Positions 43,645-54,999 of a stretch of 64,000 nucleotides of DNA are shown piece after piece. Each line of letters begins with the position of its first letter. Position 1 is the first letter of the stretch. This DNA comes from Bettongia penicillata ogilbyi. Lineage: Eukaryota; Chordata; Mammalia; Diprotodontia; Potoroidae. The stretch lies in NCBI GenBank assembly GCA_023548195.1, contig JAJHZJ010000531.1, positions 5,730,400-5,794,399 on the forward strand, given 5' to 3'. Under the pieces are notes generated by a model, which was not told the origin of the DNA, did not search any database, and saw nothing but the letters and a program-made list of their open reading frames with translations. Position numbers and translations under genes: made by a program.

Positions 43645-44042
43645 GCAGCATCATTTAGTAGGGAAGGCTCTAGTCTTAGAGTAATAGGATCATAGAAGTA
43701 GAACTAGAAATGACTTCATTAGTCATTTAGTCCCACCTCCTCATTTTGCAGATGGTGAAACTGAGGCCCAGAGAGGTTAATTGACTTGTCTAGTGTCACA
43801 CAGGGACTTATTGGGAGAGCTGAGATTTGAACTCAGGTACTGTGATTTCAAGTTTGGCTCTCAGCCCTCTGCACCACACTACATTTGAGTCCCAGCTCTG
43901 ATACCAGTTGCATAATGATGCGCAAAACCCTTGCCTTCTCTGGTTTTCTCATCTGTAAAGTAGAAATCATAATTACCCACCTCACAGGCTGGTTGTGAGG
44001 AATATGCTTTGTAAATTTAGGAGCTTTATATAAATGTGGTTT
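43645..44042 (+). mobile_element. MIR/THER1 interrupted by an antisense MIR
   Basis: The plus-strand MIR start ('gcatcatttagtagggaagg') lies at 43645-43680 and its continuation ('gagtcccagctctgatacca', 'tctcatctgtaaagtagaaa', 'gctttgtaaatttaggagct') at 43880-44042. Between them, 43681-43879, is an antisense MIR-like copy ('gatggtgaaactgaggccca'). Confidence 0.72.
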
Positions 44043-44799
44043 TGTATTTAATATGCACCATCTTCTTTCCACTTAACTCTGCACTAGTTGCTTATTTTAA
44101 TGTTCAATATTTTGAAAGATCTGATTCCATCAGTGTGAATATTCTCTTCTCTAACACAGATAGCAACCCCTCTATACATTATCCCTTCTACATCATGACT
44201 TTCCCCACTGTAGATCAATATAAGAAATTAAATAGAAATTTTGGAGGAGCTTTGCAGAAGCCAATATACATCTGTGAAGGCCAGCAGATGACATAGAGCC
44301 TAAGACCAAATACTCAACTCATATTTTATTATAAAGTACTATAAACACCCCATAAAAGAAAAATAAAAAATTCAGATTTCCTCTCTGGTATGAAGGGAGG
44401 GCCAAAAAATTTTACACAAATTTTCCAGAGTGTGGAGGTGCCATGCCCCTAACCCCTAGGATGTGAACGGGAAAACTGTACTGTCACAGATAGTCTTAAT
44501 GAGGGAGTAAGAACTATATATTGATCTCATGGTGTTCCCCCTTCTAGCAATGAGCCTCTCTCCAAAGGGGTAGATAGGTTCCATTGTAGCAGCTGTACCT
44601 GAAGCTAGACCCCATCAGAATTTGTGCTTCACTGGCCTCCATGATCCAAGGATGGTTTAGTACATGATGCTAGAGGATGTAGGGGGTTGAATTCTACACT
44701 TTACTACCATGATTTATCTTTTCCCTCTGTCCTTAAGGTCTGCTTCTCCCATTGGTGAGTTCTCTTTGAAACCATATTTTGATGAAGAGCCCAAATCAG
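44043..44799. other. no gene or repeat recognised
   Basis: The 86-residue plus frame 44036-44296 starts in the MIR end and has no known domain. Confidence 0.45.
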
Positions 44800-44962
44800 T
44801 CATCCTTATTTCTCCAGACTTCATCACTATCCCCCCACCTTCCTCCCCATCCCACCTCCCTTTTTCATGTCACCTCCTTGAGGGCAAGGGTTATTCTTTT
44901 ATCTCTCCTGTTTAGCACAGTGTTTGGCATCGAGTAAGTGCTTAATAAATGTTTGTGGGCTC
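44800..44962 (+). mobile_element. L2 LINE 3' end
   Basis: 'cacctccttgagggcaaggg', 'agcacagtgtttggcatcga', 'gtaagtgcttaataaatgtt'. Only the 3' terminus is clear. Confidence 0.75.
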
Positions 44963-45354
44963 CACTTCAGACACAGGTCCTTTCCTCATAGAGTTTATAT
45001 CTCTTTGTAGGGACAATACTCAAAGATATGAGTTAGCCAAAAAAAAAGTCCAATCCCAATGCAATATAAAGGCACTAAATTCATAAATATTGATGGAATG
45101 CCAAGTGAAAGATCAATGAAGGCTGGGCACATATTGTTAGTTACCTCCATGGAAGATGGTTCCAGATGGAAAAAGTCATGGCAATTTTTTAAGGTGCATG
45201 TGACAACCACTTTAGCTAATGCTACTCTCGTGGTTTTGGTACCTGAATATCTACCTCTATGTTTTGCAGTGACTGATATTAGTTTGATTGTATTTCAATC
45301 AATGTAGACCTAGCATAATTTTCCCCAAAGATACTATCAGTGCTATCCAGGAGA
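44963..45354. other. no repeat recognised; overlapping antisense frames
   Basis: Frames 44995-45210 (minus) and 45059-45307 (plus) overlap and neither matches a family known to me. Confidence 0.4.
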
Positions 45355-45600
45355 GGTTCAGCATGACCCAGTGACCAGGGTGCTGGATTAGGAGTCAGGG
45401 TGACCATGGTTAAAATCTGACTTATGGCACTTTTTAGTTGTACAATCAAAGGCAAGTCATCTCCTTGAGGTTTAGTTTCCTCATCTGTAAAATTGAGATC
45501 AAAATATGCATAATTCCTACCTCCCAGGGCTTATATTGGGAGGATTGAATAAAATAATGTATGCAGTTTGTGAATCTTAAATAAATGCATACATAATAAA
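45355..45600 (+). mobile_element. MIR/THER1 SINE
   Basis: 'ccagtgaccagggtgctgga', 'ggagtcagggtgaccatggt', 'gtttagtttcctcatctgta', 'cctacctcccagggcttata', 'gaatcttaaataaatgc'. Full length. An ATAAATGC-rich patch follows to 45660. Confidence 0.72.
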
Positions 45601-45682
45601 TACATAATGATAAATGCATAATAACGACACATAACATATAATAGTAAACACATATATAAATACCAACTATTATTATCTATTT

Positions 45683-45926
45683 GGGGGAAGCTAAGTGGTG
45701 CCATAGTCCAAAAAGTGCCATGACTGGCATCAGGAAGACCTAAGTTCATATGTGATCTCAGACATTCACTATCCATATGACCCTGGGTGAGTTACTTAAT
45801 GCTGCTTGCCTCATTTTCCTCGTGAGCTAGAGAAGGAATTGGCAAGTCACTCCAATGTCTTAGCCAAGAAAACCCCGAATCAGGTCACAAAGAATCAGAC
45901 ACACTTGAAATGACTGAGCACAATAG
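45683..45926 (+). mobile_element. marsupial SINE, full length
   Basis: 'gggaagctaagtggtgccat', 'ggcatcaggaagacctaagt', 'ccctgggtgagttacttaat', ending 'gacacacttgaaatgactga'. The antisense frame 45531-45776 is part of it. Confidence 0.87.
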
Positions 45927-46064
45927 CATGTCCCATTTGTCATTGTATATTACGCTACTGAATCCTTGATTTACCCATTGTATACTGACCCATCTAAGAT
46001 AAATTTGGTCTTTGACTATAATATTTCAGAATAATAATATCCAGGAATACTTCAAGATGATTTG

Positions 46065-46433
46065 CTAAAGCAGTTGAATGGAATTCAGCATTTCTAGTGA
46101 AAAGAGAAGGTGGGTGTTTCTGGCCTTGAGGGAAGAGTTCTTAAGGGAGTTCATATTTGATTCTCCAGAGCATTTATAATGTGGGCGCAAGGCTTCAAGG
46201 ATATTTTCATATGGTTGTTGGTGCCAAGTAACAGGGCTGTCAGAAGATATTTTGAGGACTGGAAAAGGATCATGACTGTAAATCCTTTTGGCAACTGCTG
46301 AGAAAGACAAATTGGAGGCGGACTGCCAGTCATCATTCTGGTTCTGAACCTTTCCTGACCCTCTGTTAGGCCTACACTGTGCTCTGCCTCTCCTTAGTCC
46401 TCTGGGCCTGGAGACAACACCCTCAATAATCAT
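46065..46433 (-). CDS. unassigned 122-residue reading frame, doubtful
   Basis: The longest frame in the window that I cannot assign to a repeat or microsatellite. It has mixed, protein-like composition ('SFSAVAKRIYSHDPFPVLKI', 'SSDSPVTWHQQPYENILEAL') with no signal peptide, membrane segment or domain known to me. The strand has 'ttgtctccag' near the N-terminus, which could be a splice acceptor, but no donor is evident and the frame ends in a stop. It could be an exon, a pseudogene, an unrecognised repeat or chance. A second frame overlaps it (46151-46336). Confidence 0.2.
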   Translation of the reverse strand: MIIEGVVSRPRGLRRGRAQCRPNRGSGKVQNQNDDWQSASNLSFSAVAKRIYSHDPFPVLKISSDSPVTWHQQPYENILEALRPHYKCSGESNMNSLKNSSLKARNTHLLFSLEMLNSIQLL

Positions 46434-46517
46434 TCCTCTTGGATTCCAACCTTACCCATCTAGTCAAAAGACATTAAATGAAGAGTAATGCTGCTCTCTT
46501 ATTCCTTTGCTTGAGTC

Positions 46518-46644
46518 TAGGGCTGGGGAACCTACAGCTTGTAGGCCACATGTGGCCCTCTAGGTCCTCAAGTGCGGCCCTTTGACTGAATCCAGGACCT
46601 AGAGGACCACATGTGGCTTCGAGGCTGTGAGTTCCCTATCCCTG
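46518..46644. mobile_element. palindromic hAT MITE with 8-bp duplication
   Basis: 127 bases, nearly all inverted repeat. The left arm 'gggctggggaacctacagct' pairs with the right arm ending 'agttccctatccctg', and 'ggccacatgtggcc' lies in the left arm with its partner in the right. The flanks 'cttgagtc' (46510-46517) and 'ctctagtc' (46645-46652) agree at 6 of 8 bases, the hAT signature length. No transposase is present. Confidence 0.8.
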
Positions 46645-46652
46645 CTCTAGTC

Positions 46653-47269
46653 TAAATGAGTCAGTCAGTTCAAAGGAATCAACAATCCCTCTATACTTGT
46701 ATCTTTCTTGCTCAGCATCCATTGTATGTCCCTCCAATGAAATTTCACCTGCTGAGAGACCTTGCCTGGTGCCCTGAGAATTGATTGGACTATTGTCCTC
46801 CTGTTCTCCATGCATTCTTTAAACACTGAGTCATTTCACTCCAAACCAGGGATAGTTCCTCATTTTGGATTAACATAGGTTAATAAATTGCCTCAAAGTT
46901 CAAAATAAGCACCCTTCCCCTATACTGCTAACCCTTCTCCCTATCCTTCTAAAATCCTTGTGCTGTCAGGGTTTAAGGCTTGGAGGGAATGTGATTGAGG
47001 TACTCAAGGATTGTCATAGGGAAGACAGATTAGACTTTGTTTGACTCAACAGAATAAAAGTGAGAAAAATAAGTTTGGGAGTTACAGAGGAATTTAAGGC
47101 TTAATGAAAGGAAAAAAAAACTTTCTAGCAAAAGACAAATGGGGCTTCCTTAGAGGAGAATGGGTACTCCTCACTGGAACAGAGTCTGCATGGCCACTTA
47201 CCATCACCTTTGGAGAAGAAACACTTAGTCAAGGCTCTGAGCAGCACTTTTTAATAGCCTCTGCATTCA
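46653..47269. other. single-copy stretch, no gene recognised
   Basis: Contains the 64-residue frame 47104-47298 without features. No known repeat. Confidence 0.45.
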
Positions 47270-47462
47270 TCCTGTGCATACAGTGGAAAGAGGGCTGAAT
47301 CTGGAGTCCAAGTGCTAAGATTCAAACCTAACTCTACTATTTATTGCTTGTGTGACTGAAGGCAACCTATATTTAGCCTCTCTAGACCCGTTTCCTCCGT
47401 AAAGATAAGAGGATTGGATGAGCTGTCCTTTAAAGTCCCTTCTGACTCCAACTCTGTGGGCT
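47270..47462 (+). mobile_element. MIR/THER1 SINE
   Basis: 'gcatacagtggaaagagggc', 'ctactatttattgcttgtgt', 'gatgagctgtcctttaaagt', ending 'cttctgactccaactctgtg'. Confidence 0.7.
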
Positions 47463-48165
47463 ATAAAGAAAAATCAGGGGCTTCTGGCTCTTTCATGCTT
47501 CCTTTATTTCCATGAATAAATTACTTATGGAAAGGGATAGGACTGACCATGAACTCAGACCTTATGAGCATCCTCAGGGTCCTTACCTGATGCCATCCCC
47601 AGGTGGATGTCAGAGTCTGTGACACTTTTTTTTTGGTCTGTTTACCATGTAGAGAAGAAATGTCTTTTGACTGGCCACCAAATGAGAGCTGAGAATGCTT
47701 ACAAAAGGTCCTAACCAGAGAGTTCTGGGTGGTTCAAATGAGGAAGCTATGGTGGAAATCTCTGGGTGGGAAAGAAGGCGTTGGGGTTTAATGTTTAATG
47801 TTCTCCCACAGTCGACATGAGGTGTATGAGTTCAGGCCTGTGTTCTTTCCTTCTCTTAGGTGAAGAAGTGTCAAATTAGGTTATGAGTTGATGAATTTCA
47901 AAAGGTTGGGAGAGTGAATCATCAGAGGTCTGGGAGCTAGAATACCAATCATATTTAGTGAACCAACCAAACTCAGTGACTCAAGTCAGAAAGTATTTAT
48001 TAAGAAACGGCTCTGAGCTGGGTGCTTCTCACATCTAGTAACACATAGATGAGATGAAACATTACTCCCCCGGAACATGACCCTGCTGTGGACTAGGAAA
48101 GAAAGCTTTTGGTTTTGAACAATTACAATAATAAAAATAACTAATATTTGCATTATGCTTTAATA
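47463..48165. other. mostly single-copy; scraps of old SINEs
   Basis: 'cagaaagtatttattaagaa' near 47988 and 'aataactaatatttgcatta' near 48136 resemble MIR-type ends. No gene. Confidence 0.45.
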
Positions 48166-48345
48166 TTTTCAAAGTATTGGGGCAACTGGGTAGTACCGTG
48201 AGTAGAGGAATGGCCCTAATGTCAGGAGGACCCGAATTTGGATCTGGCCTCAAACACTTGACATTTACTGGTTGGGTGACCTTAAGCAAGTGACTTAACC
48301 CCAATTACCTTGCCTTGGCCCCTCAAAAATTTTTTTCAAAGTATT
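48166..48345 (+). mobile_element. short-form marsupial SINE with 13-bp duplications
   Basis: The element body 48179-48332 ('ggggcaactgggtagtaccg' to an A/T-rich end) is flanked by 'ttttcaaagtatt' at 48166-48178 and, unchanged, at 48333-48345. This gives exact boundaries. Confidence 0.9.
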
Positions 48346-48583
48346 TCCCTGTGATGCAGTAGTAAGCAAGGTGCCCAAGTTCACAGGACAAGGAGATTCA
48401 GAGTGGAGCACCAGACAGCCATAAGAATAAGGTCAGCTTTAGACATAAGTCCTCTAAGAACAACACTCAACCTGAAGCTTTCATGACTCAGTATACCTGT
48501 TCTGGAAATAACCCAGTGAACTGAAATCCTTGTAATCAAGGAAGAAATAACCAAGAAGAATTCACTTACAAAGGTACATATCA

Positions 48584-48814
48584 TCATGTGGGTGTGTGAG
48601 CATCATCCTTAACATGCCTTGCTTTTGGGCAGTGTGCCTGTTGGTGCAGTCTTGCCAGCATGTACATGTCTCCTGGTGCCACTTCAGCATCAGCATTGAT
48701 GATTTTGCGTGGGTGAGGCATCACCTTTGGTGCAACCATGCAAGGTGATTGGTAGCAGTCTTTGGATAGGTTCATACTTGCCAGCACCACATCAGCTATG
48801 TTGTTGCTTCAACC
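48584..48814 (-). pseudogene. unassigned coding-like frame, possible retrocopy or exon
   Basis: The minus strand stays open from about 48814 to a stop at 48584 with coding-like composition ('VAPKVMPHPRKIINADAEVA', 'PGDMYMLARLHQQAHCPK'). The first Met codons are internal; the upstream part begins after a stop, so a start is not obvious. I do not recognise the protein. No poly(A) or duplication is visible, so the type is a guess among exon, pseudogene and chance. Confidence 0.2.
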
Positions 48815-49040
48815 TCTGAGAATAGTAATGGGAAGATCACAGGCTTAGGACTCAGAACACCTGGGTCCTAATCTGAGCTCCACCACTGACTAGATCCTTT
48901 ACCTTAAGCAAGTCATTTAATATCTAGCGTTGTCTCAGTTTCCTCATTTTTGAAAGAGTGGGAAAATGCTTACTCAGCAAAAATCATGGGGCTGTTGGAA
49001 TGATCAGGTTTGATAATGTATATATATGAGTTCTTTTAAA
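48815..49040 (+). mobile_element. MIR/THER1 SINE
   Basis: 'gatcacaggcttaggactca', 'gctccaccactgactagatc', 'tgtctcagtttcctcatttt', then 'gctgttggaatgatcaggtt'. Confidence 0.7.
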
Positions 49041-50120
49041 TCTGTATGAATATAATGTTTCATTGTTAGAGTGGAAGTATTGAATATTCTTTTACTATGC
49101 CTATACCTATCATGGATTATAATTCCCTATTTATGTTAACTACTCTGGCTTTTCTAATTTGAAGGCTCTTCTCATTGTAGAAGGAGGTGAAAAAGAAATT
49201 AAGAAATCCTGCCTTCTTTCTGGCATCAGCTTGCATTTCAGCACCTCATCTGAGACTCATGTAGGTTATGGATGTGTTGGACACTGATCCTGGTCCATTT
49301 ACATACAAGCATGACTTGCTTGTCCTCTCCCCTCCCCCTTCATTTTGTCTTCTCACTCAGATTCTGACTCCAGTCTCTTTACCCAGAACTCTTTCCTTTA
49401 AACCCATCACACGTTGTCCACCATAGTTCTCTATTTGTCTTATTTGACTTTTTTTCTTCCCTTAGAAGTCCAACTTAAAGAATTCTTGGTGAGATTTAAA
49501 GTGTCCTGCCAAACCAATTCTGCCCAATAATTGTGAGACACAATATACTGTGACATTATAGGTCATGGTTCAGGGAACCAAAGCCTCCTCTTCGATACTA
49601 TTTCCAAAACGCACCACTCACTTCCATAGTCTCTTCTCTTTTCTAGTCACTACTGTTTATTAGAAGAGGCCAAAATTTTAGTGTATACAGCTAAGTCCTT
49701 ATATTTTCTACAAGAAGATAAAAATTCCTAGACACATATTCTAGATTTCTTTTGGATGTACTGTTTTTTCCCATATAAAGCTGCAGGAATGGATAAACAT
49801 TATTGGTTTGTGGAGTCTCAGAAGGGCCAGTGTGTCCCATCATGGCTGCTCATGGATACTGCCATATTTCTTAGTAGGAAGTCATCATCACTCATTTTGT
49901 GTGCAATTATTTTTTCTTCTGAGTGTAGTAACCAAATAGAAGGTAATGGGCTAAAAATAGATTCTAAAAACATAAAGTTAGGATAGCATTGCAGGGCACA
50001 GGATAGAAAGAAGGATTCATACAGCATTAAAATCATTGATCAACTGTGTTGTATGCCATACATTATATGCTCTGATGGGCCTCGGTGGATAAGGAATTGG
50101 TCATACCTTCTAGTATGCAG
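49041..50120. other. no gene or repeat recognised
   Basis: About 1 kb of single-copy DNA. Frames 49756-49986 (plus) and 49818-50036 (minus) overlap and lack domains. Confidence 0.5.
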
Positions 50121-50362
50121 GGGGGCAAAACTAAGTGGTGCAGTGGATAGAGTGCCAGGCCTAGCGTCAGAAAGACTCACCCTCTTGAGTTCAAGATACT
50201 TACTAGCTGTGTGACCCTACACAAGTCATTTAATCCCGCTTGCCTTAGTTTCTTCATTTGTAAAATGAGCTGGAGAAAGAAATGGCAAACCCCTCCAATA
50301 TCTTTGCCAAGAAAACCCCAAATGGGGTTACAAAGAGTCAGACACTGCTGAAAAATGACTAA
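50121..50362 (+). mobile_element. marsupial SINE, full length
   Basis: 'ctaagtggtgcagtggatag' to 'gggttacaaagagtcagaca'. A few bases in the tRNA-like part are altered ('cttgagttcaagatacttac'). Confidence 0.88.
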
Positions 50363-52151
50363 GGGGAAAAAAACTGCAGTTGACACAGAGAAACAAAACT
50401 ATCTGCATAGCTACCGAGAAGTTTATAGTATTTATTTGAGGCAACACAGGCCAACCTAAGTGTGTGAGCTATATACATTTAGGTTAGACAATAAACCTAC
50501 TACTAAATTATTGGTTTAGGGATTAGATGTCCCAGACCTTTGAATGGCACCCAAACTGGATTACCAGCTATTATCCCCACCCAGTGCTTAGAAAATATTT
50601 CCTTTTCTGCTCTACCTATCAAACCCTTCTCTTCCTTTGAGGTAATGCCCACCACCTTCATCCCACTTTTTATTAAATTAGGATCATCTCCTATAAGTTC
50701 TCATAGTTTTTAAACGAGAAATAAATGATCAAACTCCTTCCTATTTCCATTCCTACACTGGGCGGTGAAACCCTATCCAAGTATGTAATTTTATGATAAA
50801 TCAACTCTCTCTTCTAGAGAGGAGCAGAGAAAATGTATGCGTAAGACTTATACATCCAAATGAGATTTATTAAAATGCCTTCTTTATAGCTAACAAGAGA
50901 TAGATATGATACTGGGGTCCTCCAGGTCTGTGTTCAGATTGGAGGGATAATGGTATCTCCAAAGATAACTTTCATTTTTTCTCTTTTTGCATTGAAAAAA
51001 ATTTTCTTCTCTCATATTTGTTAGGGACATTCCCTTGTTTTTGGTAGTCTCTAGAGTAATAAATAATGGGAAGAATGTTGCTTTTTATCTCTGCTTCTAG
51101 AGCTAGGATTTGGGGATCTTTGAACATTGGTGGAAGAGGTAAAAGAGAAAAGAAAGAAAGGATAGAGAGAATCTGCCACTGGGCTTGTTCTCACAGAGAA
51201 GGGAGACCGTTCTTCATGACCTTGTAAGGACTTGGAAGGCTTTTCCTTTCACAGATGGTCATGAATTCATGCAATGAACAAAGGTGCCACAATCTGTGGC
51301 CTGAACTTCTGATTAAACTTTAACTCCCAAGCTAGTTTTTAATCTCTAGGGCATGCTATAGGTACAGGAGATAAATTAGTGTTCCCTCAGGGCCGCTTGT
51401 TAATTACTTCAAATATTGGGGTATCTTGTACCACCTATAAGACATACCATCGGGCAATTGTTCAGACTTAGAATATACCTGTCTTCACTTAGTAGACTGC
51501 ATCTTCATTGCAGGAAAGAATTATGCTGTTTCTCATTTAATCTGTACTATGTTTCCATGTAGTAAGTGCTTGGGGTTCGATGAAATTGAATCACACGGTG
51601 TCTTCATACTAATTGGGCTTTAGTCCTATACTCAGAGGAGCTTGGCTTTAAGGAAATCAGTTGAATAGAATATACTTTTTAACTGACTGGGTTCCTTGGT
51701 TCACTTAAGGAAAGGAATCAATTATATAGGCAACAGATTTGGTACATCTGGCCTTAACGTGATAAAATCATACAAAAGTACATTTCAGCTTTGCCATATT
51801 CCCATGTAAACATTCCAGTGTGTTTGCATTGTCTAAGTGATATTTTCTGTCTGGGGGCTATAGTTTCCTGGATATGATATGAAAACTTAAATTCTTTCAC
51901 AAAAACAGATCTTTCCAAACCAACAATGTTGTCCATAGTTGTCAGGTAGAATGAAGAACGTGAACCATTATGTGGATACTTAAAACATAACACATGGTAT
52001 ATGTGACTGATTTTATCTCAATAAAAATATTGAAGTCATTCCTATGGGAGTTCTCTCCATTCCTTTCTTCTATGCCTTAAAACTGTTAAAAATAAGTTTT
52101 AAAATTTTTGAATGATTTTTTAAAAAATGACTGAATTTTTATTCTATACTT
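50363..52151. other. 1.8 kb of single-copy DNA
   Basis: The longest stretch in the window without a repeat that I recognise. Only short frames (51754-51993 minus) with no domains. Conservation testing would be most informative here. Confidence 0.5.
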
Positions 52152-52404
52152 TTGTTTAGTCATTTCAATCATGTCTGACTCTTCATGAACCCATCTGGGA
52201 TTTTCTTGGCAAAGATATGGGAGGGGTTTATCATTTCTTTCTCCAGCTCATTTTATAGATGAGGAAACTGAGGCAAACAGTGGTAGATGACTTGCCCAGG
52301 GTCACATAGCAAGTAAGTATCTGAGACCAGATTTAAATTTGGGAAGATGAGCATTCCTGACTCCAGGCCCAGCACTGTGCACTATGGTGTCACCTAACTG
52401 CCCA
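52152..52404 (-). mobile_element. marsupial SINE, full length
   Basis: 'ttgtttagtcatttcaatca' through 'gatgaggaaactgaggcaaa' to 'gtgtcacctaactgccca'. Confidence 0.9.
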
Positions 52405-52439
52405 CTTACCTATACTTAAACACCAAATAGAATGAGCAT

Positions 52440-53729
52440 TCTATGTACTATGTTGTACGTAGTACAACAGTAAAAGAGGATTACACAGGAAAGCTCTACC
52501 TATTTTCCTATATCATTCCTCTCCTTAGTTAAATTCCTTGGAAATGTGGTTTACATCTAACACCTCCATATCCTCTTTTTTCACTCTCTTCTAAATTCTC
52601 TGTCATTTGGTGTCCTGCCTCATCATTTAACTGAAGCTGCCTTCTCTAAAGTCACCAATGATCTCTTAACTGCTAAATCGAATAGTCTTTTCTCAGTCTC
52701 ATCCTTTTTGACTTCTCTACAATCTTTGATACTGTTGGTCTTCATTCATTCTCTTTTCTTAGTTTTTGTGACACTGTTCTTCCTTGGTTCTCCTCCTTTC
52801 TTTCTGATCACTATTCCTCAATTTCTTTCTCTGGAAAATTTATCCACATTGTACATATTAACCATAGATGTTCTCCTCAAAGCTCTGTTCAGGACTTCTT
52901 TTCTCCCACTATACTACCTTGCTTGGTGATCCCATTTGCTTCAAGTGTTCAATTATCATTTAGACATATGCAGGTTATTTTCAGGTCTACTTAATCTAGC
53001 TGGGTTCTAGTCCTGTGGGATGTCCCATGGGTATACCAAACTCAACATGTTCAAAAGGGAACTAATTTTCCCCCAAACCCTTCCCTCTTCTGAACTATTG
53101 CTATTGGGAGCACCATAATCCTTTCTCTTGCCCTGGCTTGAAAACCTAGGTGTCATCCTCGACTGCTTTCTCACATTCACTTTTGTATTCAATCTGTTGC
53201 CAAATCTTATGATTCCTACCCTCTCAATATCTCTCATAAATGTCCTTCTCTATACTCACACAGCCACTAGTATGATTGCAAGCCATCACAAGCTCTGTTG
53301 TAATGTCTGTGCTTTGGTCTCCTTGACAAAAGTCTCTCTTTACTCCAAATCATACTCCTCTCATTTCCCTATAAAATAAACTCCAGGAGTTCTTTATTCC
53401 CTCTAGGTTCAAATAGAAAGTCTTCCATCTGGCATTTAAAGCTTTTTATGACCTGGCCTCTTCCTACCTTTTCAGTCTTTTCACTCTTTATTCCCCTGCA
53501 TGTATTTTCCAATCCAACAACACTGATCTTGCCACACATGGCACTCCCTCTCCTCACTCTCTGTATTACCACTGACTATTCCCCATGCCTAGAAAGCTCT
53601 CCTACCTCCTCACCTCTGCCTCCTGGTTTCCTTCAGAACTCAACTCAAATGCAGTCATCGACAAGTGCTTCTCCTACCTCCTTCAATCACCTCATTGATG
53701 CTAGTCTCTTCCTTATGGGGATTAGTTTC

Positions 53730-53778
<49 letters not shown>

Positions 53779-54085
53779 GTGTGTGTGTACATGTGGCTAT
53801 ATGTATGATTATGTGTGTATATATGTATAGGCATTTGTATCTGTATGTTTGTCTACACATATGTGTATGCATATATATCTATATATACTATATTTACATA
53901 TACATATATATTTCTCTTATTATAGCTATACATACATGTATGTGTATATCTGTCTGTCTTGTATGGCATAGTTATAATATTTGTATTGAGCCTTTTGAGA
54001 GTAGGGAGCCTGTTTTTCCTTTGAATTCTTAACACAGCCAGGGGAAATGCTAAATAAATGCTTATTGAATGGACTGATGAAACTC
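52440..54085 (+). mobile_element. L2 LINE, RT to 3' end
   Basis: 'aagtcaccaatgatctctta' (KVTNDL block), 'agcctcat'-type palm sequence, a catalytic box altered to Y-A-G-Y at 52977-52988, 'gaaaacctaggtgtcatcct' (the L2 'NLGVIL' block), C-terminal coding, then the tail 'gaatgaatg'-type end with 'taaataaatgcttattgaat'. The 194-residue frame 53448-54032 is L2 plus microsatellite. A long AC run interrupts it. Confidence 0.82.
53732..53960. repeat. (AC)23 and TG/TA compound repeat
   Basis: Pure AC run at 53732-53777, then 'agtgtgtgtgtac' and about 180 bases of tatatg/tacata units inside the L2. Confidence 0.95.
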
Positions 54086-54999
54086 ACAAAATCGTAATTT
54101 AGTTTGTTCTGTCTAGAACTTTGATTCATTTAAGATCAGGAAAGAATAAATGTTACAAAGACGGAAGAAACAGAGATACCATGTGTTCATGACCACATGG
54201 AAACCATATGGGACAGAGAGCTTCCAAACTTTCCCTTGCCTGTAGGCTAACAGAAAGAGGCAGAAACTGAGAGGTGGAGAGTTTATTGATTGTATTTGAA
54301 TCTTTTGTACGTACACTCACTTCTGACTTGGCAGCCAATTAAAATACTTTTTGCCTTCATACATCAAGTAGATAGGAAAAAAAATCAGAATATCTGCACC
54401 TACCCTAAAGTGGGGAGGAAACGGTTCCCCCCTCCATTATACTACTTTTGTTTACAAAGAATCTACATAGTTCTGGACATCTTCAGTCACATTTGCAAGA
54501 CTGAGAGGTGGAGGCTATGCAAGATCTCATTGTGTTTATTGCTGTTAATGTTTTAAAATCACAAAAGTAGCAAATTGTAGAACCAAGTTTTGACCCCAGA
54601 TTTTTTTGGCTCCAGTGCCTTTCCATTAAACAATATTTATGGAGAATTTGGTTTTGAAAATATTGAGTTTGAGGCACCCAATAACAAACAAATAGAAAAT
54701 GGGTATCTGGAGCTCAGGACTATAGATTTAGAATTGTAACAAATTGTAAATATGTAAATAGATCCGCTCATAGGCAATCCAAGAAGCCCCAAGAGTGAGA
54801 GTGATTAGGAAATAGAGAAGGAAATGATAAAACAGTAGAGAACCTCTACATTTAGGTGCTAGAAAGAAGAGAATTTAAGAAGAAAAATAATTTATACTCA
54901 GGGAATTAACAAGAGAACCAGGAAAACACAATATCCAAAAGCAAAATGAGGAATGTTGTACCTGGAACCCAAGCCTGGGAACCCTTCTGTTACTTACTC
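54086..54999. other. no gene or repeat recognised
   Basis: Overlapping short frames on both strands (54113-54338 minus, 54290-54556 plus) without domains. Confidence 0.45.

Noticed and set aside
53448..54032. 194-residue frame, second longest in the window
   Set aside because: The N-terminal half is L2 C-terminal coding sequence and the rest is an AC/TG/TA microsatellite.
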